The position numbers were made by a program, and so were the translations under genes. From Algihabitans sp965233705 (GTDB lineage Bacteria; Pseudomonadota; Alphaproteobacteria; Kiloniellales; DSM-21159): a stretch of 64,000 bases of DNA. Within the stretch, counting starts at the first letter, position 1. Every line of letters starts with the position of its first letter. Of this stretch, positions 55,980 through 64,000 are shown piece after piece. The notes beneath the pieces were generated by a model. That model saw nothing but the letters and a program-made list of their open reading frames with translations, searched no databases and was not told the origin of the DNA. The DNA is taken from NCBI GenBank assembly GCA_965233705.1, contig CBDDTF010000004.1, forward strand, positions 558,001 to 622,000, written 5' to 3'.

Positions 55980-58709
55980 ATGACTGCGATGCCCCGCGAT
56001 TCCGCTTCCGAGGTCCCCGAGGGCGCGGCCGCCGGCCAGCCGGTGCTGCCGGCCGCCCACGCCCGCAGCCGCGCGGAGCTGCTCTCGGCGCTGGCCGTCG
56101 ATCCTGCCACGGGCCTGTCCCGCCGCGAGGCGGCGCGGCGCCTGCGCCGCTACGGGCCCAACCGGCTGAAGGAGGCGTCCCGCCGCAGCGCCTGGGCGAT
56201 TCTCGCCGAGCAGTTCAAGACCCTGGTGATCGGCATCCTGGCGGCGGCCACCCTCGTCTCCTTCGTGATGGGCGAGACGGTACAGGCTGGCGCCATCTTC
56301 GCCGCCATCCTGGTCAACGCGGCGATCGGCTTCGCCACCGAGTGGAAGGCGACCCGCTCGATGGAGGCGCTGCGCCGGCTGGGCACGCTGCGCAGCCGCG
56401 TGCGCCGCGACGGCGCCGACCGCACCCTGCCGGCCGGGCGGCTGGTGCCGGGCGATCTGGTGCTGCTGGAGGCCGGCGACGTGATCGCCGCGGACCTGCG
56501 CCTGATCGAGGCGAACGGGCTGACCCTCGACGAGTCGGCGCTGACCGGCGAATCGGTGCCGGTGACCAAGGGCAGCGATCCGGTCGACGAGGCGGCGCCG
56601 CTGGCCGAGCGCAGCTCGCTCGCCTTCAAGGGGACGGCGGTGACCGCCGGCAGCGGCAGCGGCGTGGTGGTCGCCACCGGCATGGCCAGCGAGCTGGGCC
56701 GCATCGCCCGCCTGGCCGAGGAGGCGGAAGAGGCGGTCACGCCGCTGGAGCGCCGCCTCGACCGTCTGGCGCGCCGCATCGTCGTCCTTGCGATCTTCGT
56801 CGCCGTCGCGGTCGCCGCGATCGGTTGGCTCGGCGGCAAGGACCTGGTGACCATGGTCGAGACCGGGCTCGCCCTGGCCGTCGCGGCCGTGCCCGAGGGC
56901 CTGCCGATCGTCGCCACCGTGGCCCTGGCGCGGGGCATGTGGCGCATGGCCCGGCGCAACGCGTTGGTCGAGCGCCTGGCGGCGGTGGAGACCCTGGGCT
57001 CGACCAACGTGGTCTTCACCGACAAGACCGGGACCCTGACCGAGAACCGCATGCGGGTCGCCGCCCTGCGCCTGCCGGAAGAGGCGGAGCTGGCCTGGCC
57101 GCCGGAGCCCGGCGCTGGGGCGCCGTCCGAGGCGGCGACGCGGCTGCTGGAGGTGGCCGTGCTCTGCAACAATGCCAGCCTCGGCGCCGAGTCTGACTCC
57201 GAGGCCGGCGCCGCCGGTGTGGGCGGCAACGGCGATCCCATGGAGGTGGCGTTGCTGCAGGCCGGGCGCGACGCCGGGGTCGAGCGCGGCGCGCTGCTGG
57301 AGGCGCAGCCGGAGGAGCGCGAGGTCAGCTTTTCCGCCGAGACCAACATGATGGCGACGGTCCATGCGCTGCAGGACGGCTACCGCCTGGCGGTCAAGGG
57401 CGCGCCGGAGGCGGTGCTGCAGGCGGCGCGCCAGGTACGCTCGGCCGAAGGGGCGGTCGCGCTGGACGCGGCCGGCCGCGACGACTGGGCGGCGGCGGTC
57501 GAGCAGATGGCGGCCGAAGGGCTGCGCATCCTCGCCGTCGCCGAGCGCCAGGTCGCCGAGGCCGAGGCCGAGCCCTACGAGGATCTCGTCCTGCTCGGCC
57601 TGATCGGCCTGGCCGACCCGCCGCGCGGCGACGTCCGCGACGCCTTGGCGCGCTGCCGCGAAGCCGGCGTGCGCGTGGTCATGGTGACCGGCGACCAGCC
57701 GACCACCGCGGCCGCGATCGCCCGCCAGGTGGGGCTGGCCGAGGGGCCGGAGGTGCCGGCGATGGCCGGCGGCGCGCTGCCCGACCTGGACCGGCTGGAG
57801 CCGCAGGAGCACGAGCGGCTGCGCGACGTCCGCGTCTTCGCCCGCGTCTCGCCCGAGCAGAAGCTGGAGCTGATCCGTCTCTACCAGGAGACCGGGGCGG
57901 TGGTGGCGATGACCGGCGACGGCGTCAACGACGCGCCGGCGCTGAAGAAGGCCGACGTGGGCATCGCCATGGGCCGGCGCGGCACCAACGTGGCGCGGGA
58001 GGCGGCCGACATCGTGCTGCGCGACGACGCCTTTCCGACCATCGTCGCGGCGATCGAGCAGGGCCGCGCCATCTTCGACAACATCCGCCGCTTCATCGTC
58101 TTCCTGCTGTCCGGCAACCTGGCCGAGATTTTGGCGGTCGGGGCGGCCGGCCTTCTGGGGGCGCCGCTGCCGCTGCTGCCCTTGCAGATTCTCTTCATCA
58201 ACCTGGTGCTCGACGTCTTTCCGGCGCTGGCACTGGGCGTCTGTGCCGGCGCGCCGGACATCATGCGGCGCCCGCCGCGCGACCCGCGCGAGGCGATCCT
58301 GCCGCGGCGAAGCTGGATCGCCACTGGTCTGTGGGGCGTGCTGATCGCGCTCTCGGTCGGGGCCGTCTTCGCCGCCGCGCTTGGCCCGCTCGGCCTGAGC
58401 GAGGCCGAGGCGGTGACCCTCTCCTTCCTCACCTTCGGCCTGGCGCGGCTGTGGCACGTCTTCAACATGCGCGATCCCGGCGCGCGGGTGCTGCGCAACG
58501 AGATCACCGGCAACCTCTGGGTCTGGGGCGCGATCCTGCTCTGCCTGGCGCTGCTGGCCGCCGCCGTCTGGCTGCCCGGCCTGAACGCGATCCTCGGGCT
58601 CAGCCCGCCGGACGCCACCGGCTGGCTGCTGGTGCTGGCGGGCAGCCTGGTGCCGCTGCTGGTCGGCCAGGCGGCCCTCAGCCTGCGCAGATCCGGCGGA
58701 CCGTCCTGA
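55980..58709 (+). CDS. Cation-transporting P-type ATPase, P2 (Ca2+-like) group
   Basis: 909 residues. It has an N-terminal cation ATPase domain (GLSRREAARRLRRYGPNRL), the actuator motif LTGES, ion-binding helix 4 AVPEGLPIVATVALARG, phosphorylation motif DKTGTLT (Asp348), KGAPEAVL in the nucleotide domain, hinge MTGDGVNDAPALKKADVGIAMG and six C-terminal membrane helices. PEGLP plus the C-terminal domain place it with SERCA-like/P2 pumps; the transported ion (Ca2+ or another cation) is not certain. ATG 55989 is an alternative start. Confidence 0.93.
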   Translation: MTAMPRDSASEVPEGAAAGQPVLPAAHARSRAELLSALAVDPATGLSRREAARRLRRYGPNRLKEASRRSAWAILAEQFKTLVIGILAAATLVSFVMGETVQAGAIFAAILVNAAIGFATEWKATRSMEALRRLGTLRSRVRRDGADRTLPAGRLVPGDLVLLEAGDVIAADLRLIEANGLTLDESALTGESVPVTKGSDPVDEAAPLAERSSLAFKGTAVTAGSGSGVVVATGMASELGRIARLAEEAEEAVTPLERRLDRLARRIVVLAIFVAVAVAAIGWLGGKDLVTMVETGLALAVAAVPEGLPIVATVALARGMWRMARRNALVERLAAVETLGSTNVVFTDKTGTLTENRMRVAALRLPEEAELAWPPEPGAGAPSEAATRLLEVAVLCNNASLGAESDSEAGAAGVGGNGDPMEVALLQAGRDAGVERGALLEAQPEEREVSFSAETNMMATVHALQDGYRLAVKGAPEAVLQAARQVRSAEGAVALDAAGRDDWAAAVEQMAAEGLRILAVAERQVAEAEAEPYEDLVLLGLIGLADPPRGDVRDALARCREAGVRVVMVTGDQPTTAAAIARQVGLAEGPEVPAMAGGALPDLDRLEPQEHERLRDVRVFARVSPEQKLELIRLYQETGAVVAMTGDGVNDAPALKKADVGIAMGRRGTNVAREAADIVLRDDAFPTIVAAIEQGRAIFDNIRRFIVFLLSGNLAEILAVGAAGLLGAPLPLLPLQILFINLVLDVFPALALGVCAGAPDIMRRPPRDPREAILPRRSWIATGLWGVLIALSVGAVFAAALGPLGLSEAEAVTLSFLTFGLARLWHVFNMRDPGARVLRNEITGNLWVWGAILLCLALLAAAVWLPGLNAILGLSPPDATGWLLVLAGSLVPLLVGQAALSLRRSGGPS

Positions 58710-58724
58710 CGCTTGGCGCCGGGT

Positions 58725-58799
58725 CCTTTGCGCGCCCAGCCCTTTGCATGCCCAGCCCTTTGCATGCCCAGCCCTTTGCATGCCCGCCCCTTTGCCCCC
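58725..58799. repeat. 16-nt tandem repeat downstream of the P-type ATPase gene
   Basis: cctttg recurs every 16 nt (ctttg at 58726, 58742, 58758, 58774 and 58790); the unit is cccagccctttgcatg. Non-coding and not a multiple of three. It begins 15 nt after the ATPase stop and fills one third of the gap to the GntR gene. Confidence 0.92.
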
Positions 58800-58933
58800 C
58801 GGCCCTGGCCGCTTTCCATCGGCGTTAGCAACGCGGACGCGCAATCGCGTCGCCGGGATTGTAGACTTGAGCGACTCGGAAAAGCGGCGGGCTGGGGCGT
58901 CCGCAGCTATCTCAGGGGAAAAACGGATCGATC

Positions 58934-59686
<753 letters not shown>

Positions 59687-59749
59687 GGCGGGCAGTGAGA
59701 CGGTCGCGATCGGCGGGCCCGCCAAGCGGGCGCCCCGTGCGGGCCGGTG

Positions 59750-61648
59750 CTACCGCTCGATCTCGTCCGGCGGCGGGCCGGCGGCCTGCGGCGCCGGACG
59801 CGGCTCGGCGCGGCCGCGCTGGCTCGCCCAGATCTGGCTCGCCAGGACCAGGCCCAGGAAGGCGGCGCCCAGGCTGTCGGTGAGCAGCCCCGGCTTGATC
59901 AGCACCAGCGCGGCGCCGATCAGCAGCAGCCGCTGCCAGAGCGCCGCCGGGCCCAGCAGGTAGCCGGTCAGCCCGCCGGCCAGGCAGATCACTCCGGTGG
60001 TGGCGGTCAGCACCGACAGGGCGACCGTCGGCCAGGGCCCGATCAGCAGCAGCGAGGGGCCGAAGACGAACATGAAGGGCACGATGTAGCCGGTCGCCCC
60101 CAGCTTCAGGGCGGTCAGGCCGGAATCCCACAGGCTGGCCCGCGAGATGCCGTTGGCGGCGTAGACCGCCATGGCCACCGGCGGCGTGATGGCCGAGAGG
60201 ATCGCGTAGTAGAAGACGAACATGTGCGCCGCCTCGACCGCGATGCCCAGTTTGACGATGGCGGGCACCAGCAGCGCGACCTGGACGATGTAGGCCGGCG
60301 TGGTCGGCATGCCCATGCCCAGGATGATGCCGGCCACCATGGTCAGGATCAGCGCCAGCACCAGGCTGTCGCGCGAGGCGCCGAGCACGACGCCGGTGAA
60401 GTCGATGCCCAGGCCGGTCAGAGTGATCACCCCGATCACGATACCGGCGCAGGCGCAGGCCAGCGCCACCGACACGGCGTTGCGCGCGCCGGCGATCAGT
60501 GCTTCCAGGATGTTGCCGAGCCGCACGTAGCCGCGGGTGGTGCGGCGCAGCAGAGCGGTCGGGATCACCGAGACGATGCCGCAGAGCGCGGCGAAGGGTG
60601 CACTGTAGCCGGCCAGCAGCACGCCGATGATGACCAGCAGCGGCGTGAAGAGGTGGCCGCGCTCGACCAGCACCTGGCCCAGGTGCGGCAGGTCGGCGCG
60701 CGGCAGGCCCTGCATGCCGGTGCGCTTGGCCTCGAAGTGCACGGCGGCGAACAGCGCCACGTAGAACAGCAGCGCCGGCAGCAGCGCGAAGGCCGCCACG
60801 CTGAGGTAGCTGACCCCCAGGAACTCGGCCATCACGAAGGCCGCCGCGCCCATGATCGGCGGCATGATCTGGCCGCCGGTGGAGGCCACCGCCTCGACGG
60901 CGCCGGCGAAGCCCGGGCGGTAGCCGATGCGCTTCATCAGCGGGATGGTGAAGGTGCCGGTGGTCATCACGTTGGCCACCGCGCTGCCCGAGACCGAGCC
61001 GAACAGGCCGCTGGTGATGCAGGAGACCTTGGCCGGGCCGCCGGCGGTATGACCGGTCAGGCTCATGGCGAAGTCCATGAACAGCCGCCCGGTGCCGGTG
61101 CGCTCGACCAGCGTGCCGAACAGGATGAACAGCACCACGTAGGTGGCCGACACGCTGGTCGGGATGCCGAAGATGCCCTCGGTGGTCATGTAGAGCTGGT
61201 CGAGCAGCATCTCGAGGCCGAAGCCGGCGAAGAAGAAGGCGTAGACCAGAAAGGCCGCGGCGGTCAGCGGCAGGGCCAGTCCGACCGCGCGGCGCGTCGC
61301 CTCCAGCAGCAGCACGACCATCGCGCTGCCCAGCACGAAGTCGGCCGTGCGCAGCGGGTCGACGTAGTACATCCGGTTGACGATGTAGTCGTTGAACACG
61401 ATGGGGTAGGCGCTGGCGGCCAGCGCGCCGAGCAGCAGCAGCAGGTCGAACCAGCGCGGCCGCTCCAACTCCCCCGAGCTGCGCCAGGGCAGGATCAGGA
61501 AGGCCAGCGTCAGGGCGAAGCCCAGGTGGGTGCTGCGGAAGATGTAGGCGTCCGGCGGCCCGAAGAAGGCCACGAAGAGGTGGAAGACGGACATCGCCAG
61601 GCCGACCAGGGCGATCGTCCGCGAGACCAGGGAGGTGCCGGCGAGCAT
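59750..61648 (-). CDS. TRAP transporter fused permease (DctQM-type, TAXI system)
   Basis: 632 residues from ATG 61648, about 17 membrane segments. The small-subunit-like part is followed by the DctM domain: TSGLFGSVSGSAVANVMTTGTFTIPLMKRIGYRP, STGGQIMPPIMGAAAFVMAEFLG and ILGMGMPTTPAYIV are conserved. It takes up an organic acid with a Na+ or H+ gradient. It pairs with the TAXI binding protein upstream on the same strand. Confidence 0.94.
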   Translation of the reverse strand: MLAGTSLVSRTIALVGLAMSVFHLFVAFFGPPDAYIFRSTHLGFALTLAFLILPWRSSGELERPRWFDLLLLLGALAASAYPIVFNDYIVNRMYYVDPLRTADFVLGSAMVVLLLEATRRAVGLALPLTAAAFLVYAFFFAGFGLEMLLDQLYMTTEGIFGIPTSVSATYVVLFILFGTLVERTGTGRLFMDFAMSLTGHTAGGPAKVSCITSGLFGSVSGSAVANVMTTGTFTIPLMKRIGYRPGFAGAVEAVASTGGQIMPPIMGAAAFVMAEFLGVSYLSVAAFALLPALLFYVALFAAVHFEAKRTGMQGLPRADLPHLGQVLVERGHLFTPLLVIIGVLLAGYSAPFAALCGIVSVIPTALLRRTTRGYVRLGNILEALIAGARNAVSVALACACAGIVIGVITLTGLGIDFTGVVLGASRDSLVLALILTMVAGIILGMGMPTTPAYIVQVALLVPAIVKLGIAVEAAHMFVFYYAILSAITPPVAMAVYAANGISRASLWDSGLTALKLGATGYIVPFMFVFGPSLLLIGPWPTVALSVLTATTGVICLAGGLTGYLLGPAALWQRLLLIGAALVLIKPGLLTDSLGAAFLGLVLASQIWASQRGRAEPRPAPQAAGPPPDEIER

Positions 61649-61749
61649 CGTCGTCCTTCCTTCGGGCGGTTTCCGACCCTCTGGCCCCACTGCGTGGGGC
61701 CGCCGCTCGGGCAGGAACCGTCCCGTAACAAAACCTTGGGGCGATACTT

Positions 61750-61796
61750 CGCGGCCGGCGGACGCGCCGACGCGAGTCCAGGCGGTCGCAAATCAC
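61750..61796. repeat. Dispersed large palindrome, copy 3 (decayed)
   Basis: cgcggccggcggacgcg ccga cgcgagtccaggcggtcgca, then aatcac. Same layout as copies at 485-550 and 45308-45359, with several mismatches. It lies in the 238-nt gap between the TAXI protein and the fused permease, where it may influence relative expression of the two. I see no gene in the rest of the gap. Confidence 0.7.
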
Positions 61797-61886
61797 GCGT
61801 GCCGCGGCTCGGGTCCCGGCGCGCCGCGCGCGCCAGGGGGTGGGGCCGCGTCCGCCCGGCCGGCGGCGCGGCCCCGGCCGGAGTGG

Positions 61887-62840
61887 CTACATCACGCCCT
61901 GCTCTTCGAAGAAGCGCGCCGCGCCGGGATGCAGGGGCACGCCGATGTCGGCCCCCATCACCTCCGGCGTGATGCCCTGCATCGCCTTGGCGATGGCCGC
62001 CAGGTCCTCGACGTTGGCGTAGATGCTCTTGAGGGTCTGATAGACCAGCTCCTCGTCCAGGGAGCACTGGGCGATGAGGTGCGTGGCGTAGCCGATCGTC
62101 GCCACCTCCTCGTCCTGGCCCGGGTAGCTGCCGGCCGGCACGAAGATCCGCTTGTAGCCGGGGTTGAGCTCCTGCATGCGGGCCAGCCCCGCGTCGTCGA
62201 TCGGTACCATGCGGATGTCGCGGGCGCTGGCCAGGTCCATGATGGAGCCGGCCGGCACGGTGGTGCCCAGGGTGAAGAAGTCGGCGTTGCCGTCCTTCAT
62301 CAGCGCCACGGAGTCGGTGTAGGAGCCGTGGTTGACCCGGGTCATGTCGTCGTAGCTCATGCCGTAGGCCTTCAGCATGTGGGCGGTGATGGCCTCGCCG
62401 GTGTTGCCCTTGGGCTGCACCGCGGCCGACTTGCCCTTGAAGTCGGCCGGGCTCTCCAGGCCGGAGTCCGCCAGCGCGACGACCTGGAAGTACTGCGGAT
62501 AGAGCGTGGCGACGTTGCAGACGTTGTCGGCGGCCGCGTCGAACGGCGGGTTGCCATTGATGCCGTCGACGGTGGACACGGAGTTGGCGAAGCCCATCTG
62601 GGCGCGCCCCGACTGCACGGCCTTGACGTTGGCGATGCCGGCGCCGGGCAGGACCTGGACGCTGGCGCCCTCGACGTTCGTTTCGACGATATTCTGGATC
62701 GCGCCGCCCAGGGGATACCAGGAGCCGCCCTGCGGCCCGGTCATCAGGCGGAGCTGTTCCGCGGCGGCACCGCCGGCGGCGAGGCCGAGCCCCGCCGTCA
62801 GGGCGAGGCCCAGCATCCCGTTGCGAAGGGTCTTGTTCAT
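61887..62840 (-). CDS. TAXI-family TRAP solute-binding protein
   Basis: 317 residues. Sec signal MLGLALTAGLGLAAGGAAA. The mature protein has LMTGPQGGSWYPLGGAIQNIVE, the TAXI opening, and FKGKSAAVQPKGNTGEAITAHMLKAYG. It captures a carboxylate for the fused permease. Located between that permease and the Ldh_2 dehydrogenase, all on the minus strand. Substrate not readable; a 2-hydroxy or keto acid is suggested by the dehydrogenase. Confidence 0.94.
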   Translation of the reverse strand: MNKTLRNGMLGLALTAGLGLAAGGAAAEQLRLMTGPQGGSWYPLGGAIQNIVETNVEGASVQVLPGAGIANVKAVQSGRAQMGFANSVSTVDGINGNPPFDAAADNVCNVATLYPQYFQVVALADSGLESPADFKGKSAAVQPKGNTGEAITAHMLKAYGMSYDDMTRVNHGSYTDSVALMKDGNADFFTLGTTVPAGSIMDLASARDIRMVPIDDAGLARMQELNPGYKRIFVPAGSYPGQDEEVATIGYATHLIAQCSLDEELVYQTLKSIYANVEDLAAIAKAMQGITPEVMGADIGVPLHPGAARFFEEQGVM

Positions 62841-62988
62841 CGTTTCCTCCCGAGTCTTCGGCGCGGGAGCGCGGACCGCGCGCCCGGCCCTTGGTTCGTT
62901 CGTGCCGCAGTCTGCCTGCGGTTCCTGGGGCTGGTACGTGGCGGCTCTCCTTTGCGGCTGGAGGTGGGGGCAAGCGGCTCTGCCGGGG

Positions 62989-64000
62989 CTAGGGGCCGGC
63001 CGGCGGATGCGCGGCCAGCAGGTCCTCGGCCAGCAGGTCCTCGGCGCCGCAGCCGGCGGCGATCTCGCGGAGCATCGCCAGCAGCTTGCGCGAGACCGGG
63101 ATGCCGGCGCGGCGTCGCTCCGCCTCGGCGGCGGTCTCCGGGTCGCCGGGGACCAGCACCGGCTGCGCCGGGTCGGCCGGCGCGCTGGCGCGCAGCGCGT
63201 CGATCAGGGCGTCCATCTCGCCGCAAAAGGCGCTCGGATCGCGAAAGGCGCCCGGGTCGATCACCAGAAAGAAGTGCCCGACGTTGAGGCGCTGCGGGTC
63301 GGGATCGTCCGCGTCGTCGAGCAGCGCCACCCGCGCGCCGGCCAGCAGGGCGGAGAGCACCTCCACCATGGCGGCCAGGCCGTAGCCCTTGTGGCTGCTC
63401 ATCTCCGGCGTGCCGCCCAGCGGCGTCAGCAGGCGCAGGTCGAGCGCGGCGGTGGCGTCGGAGATCGGCGCGCCGGCGCGGTCGACCGCCCAGCCCGGCG
63501 GCAGCGCCCGGCCGTCGAACCAGGCCAGACGCAGCTTGCCGATCGCCACGGTGCTGGTCGCCATGTCCAGGCAGAGCGGCGGGTTGCGCCCGGCCGGCGC
63601 GGCGAAGGCCAGCGGGTTGGTGCCGAATACCGGCGCCCGCCCGCGCGTCGGCACCACGGCCCGCTTCCAGACGTTGCTGGCGACCAGCCCGACGAAGCCG
63701 GCCTCGGCGGCCTGCAGGGCGTAGACGCCGGCGGCGCCGAAGTGGTTGGAGTTGCGCACCGCCACGGCGGCCAGGCCGTTGGCGCGGCATTTCTCGATGG
63801 CCAGGCGCATCGCCGCCTCGGCCGGGTAGTGGCCGAGGCCGCCGTCGGCGTCGATCACCGCCGTTACGCCGCGCTCGCGTTCGCGGCGGAGCTGCGGCGC
63901 CATTTCCAGCTTCCCGGCCCGGCGCAGCTCGTCGTAGAGCGGCAGCATGCCGATGCCGTGGGAGTCGATGCCGCGCAGGTCGCTGGCCAGCATCGCCCGC
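62989..64000 (-). CDS. Malate/L-lactate/ureidoglycolate dehydrogenase (Ldh_2) family, N-terminus beyond window
   Basis: About 336 residues visible; the first ~30 lie past position 64000. SDLRGIDSHGIGMLPLYDELRRAGKL (with the conserved RGxxSHG), AAVAVRNSNHFGAAGVYALQA, VFGTNPLAFAAP and SSHKGYGLAAMVEVLSALL are diagnostic. NAD(P)-dependent oxidation of a 2-hydroxy acid is expected. It leads the TRAP operon. Near the end a 15-nt repeat encodes AEDLLAEDLL. Confidence 0.93.
   Translation of the reverse strand, partial: RAMLASDLRGIDSHGIGMLPLYDELRRAGKLEMAPQLRRERERGVTAVIDADGGLGHYPAEAAMRLAIEKCRANGLAAVAVRNSNHFGAAGVYALQAAEAGFVGLVASNVWKRAVVPTRGRAPVFGTNPLAFAAPAGRNPPLCLDMATSTVAIGKLRLAWFDGRALPPGWAVDRAGAPISDATAALDLRLLTPLGGTPEMSSHKGYGLAAMVEVLSALLAGARVALLDDADDPDPQRLNVGHFFLVIDPGAFRDPSAFCGEMDALIDALRASAPADPAQPVLVPGDPETAAEAERRRAGIPVSRKLLAMLREIAAGCGAEDLLAEDLLAAHPPAGP
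63013..63046. repeat. 15-nt tandem repeat encoding AEDLL
   Basis: ggccagcaggtcctc occurs at 63013 and again at 63028, exactly 15 nt apart. On the minus strand it encodes AEDLLAEDLL in the last 15 residues of the dehydrogenase. Only two copies, but identical. Confidence 0.85.

Overview
This is a 64 kb, very GC-rich and almost fully coding stretch of bacterial chromosome. Its gene content fits an alphaproteobacterium of the Rhodospirillales/Kiloniellales type: many ABC and TRAP solute importers, an alpha-2-macroglobulin/PBP1C pair, a PAS_5-like sensor, a globin-coupled chemoreceptor and Tat-exported binding proteins. I see no rRNA, tRNA, CRISPR array, insertion sequence or prophage. Taxonomy is inferred from style, not from a marker gene.

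Layout. 0-9.5 kb: N-terminus of an OpgG/OpgD glucan protein, a PAS-PAS-GAF histidine kinase, an orphan family-5 solute-binding protein, a PAS protein, a protoglobin chemoreceptor, a CaCA-type exchanger, a DUF1328 protein and an M48 lipoprotein protease. 9.6-17 kb: alpha-2-macroglobulin and pbpC. 17-18.8 kb: a small conserved protein and a photolyase-like protein split into two overlapping genes in reversed domain order. 18.85-35.5 kb: a biosynthetic cluster (below). 35.6-40.7 kb: metallophosphoesterase, amidase, ferritin-like protein, dienelactone hydrolase and class IV aminotransferase. 40.9-48.7 kb: sugar-type ABC importer, an unrecognised protein, a TetR regulator and a TPP enzyme. 48.7-55.6 kb: a Liv-type importer operon with an embedded acyl-CoA ligase. 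56-58.7 kb: P-type cation ATPase. 58.9-64 kb: GntR regulator, fused TRAP permease, TAXI binding protein and an Ldh_2 dehydrogenase (truncated by the window end).

Main discovery candidate. Three adjacent genes at 18850-21777 look like the first three enzymes of cytosine-nucleoside antibiotic biosynthesis (blasticidin S, mildiomycin and arginomycin type): a CMP hydrolase of the nucleoside 2-deoxyribosyltransferase fold (BlsM/MilB-like), a cytosylglucuronate synthase-like glycosyltransferase (BlsD/MilC-like) and a radical-SAM cytosylglucuronate decarboxylase-like enzyme (BlsE/MilG-like). A DegT aminotransferase follows. The next 12 kb adds a BshC-like enzyme, an 84-residue protein, a PaaK-like adenylating enzyme, a GT-A glycosyltransferase, a Gfo/Idh/MocA dehydrogenase, a second DegT enzyme, an APH-type kinase, an ABC-F ATPase, a sulfotransferase and a second radical-SAM protein with a cobalamin-like N-terminal domain. 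That set matches no nucleoside cluster I know. It lacks the aminomutase, N-methyltransferase and amidino/guanidino genes of blasticidin, so the product is probably a new glycosylated or sulfated cytosine nucleoside. ABC-F and/or the kinase are candidates for self-resistance.

A second unusual layer is a family of at least twelve unrelated short tandem repeats, about one per 5 kb. In coding DNA the period is 12 or 15 nt (in-frame tetra- or pentapeptides near protein ends or in linkers); the clearest intergenic arrays also use 16 and 20 nt. A dispersed large palindrome occurs three times between genes.
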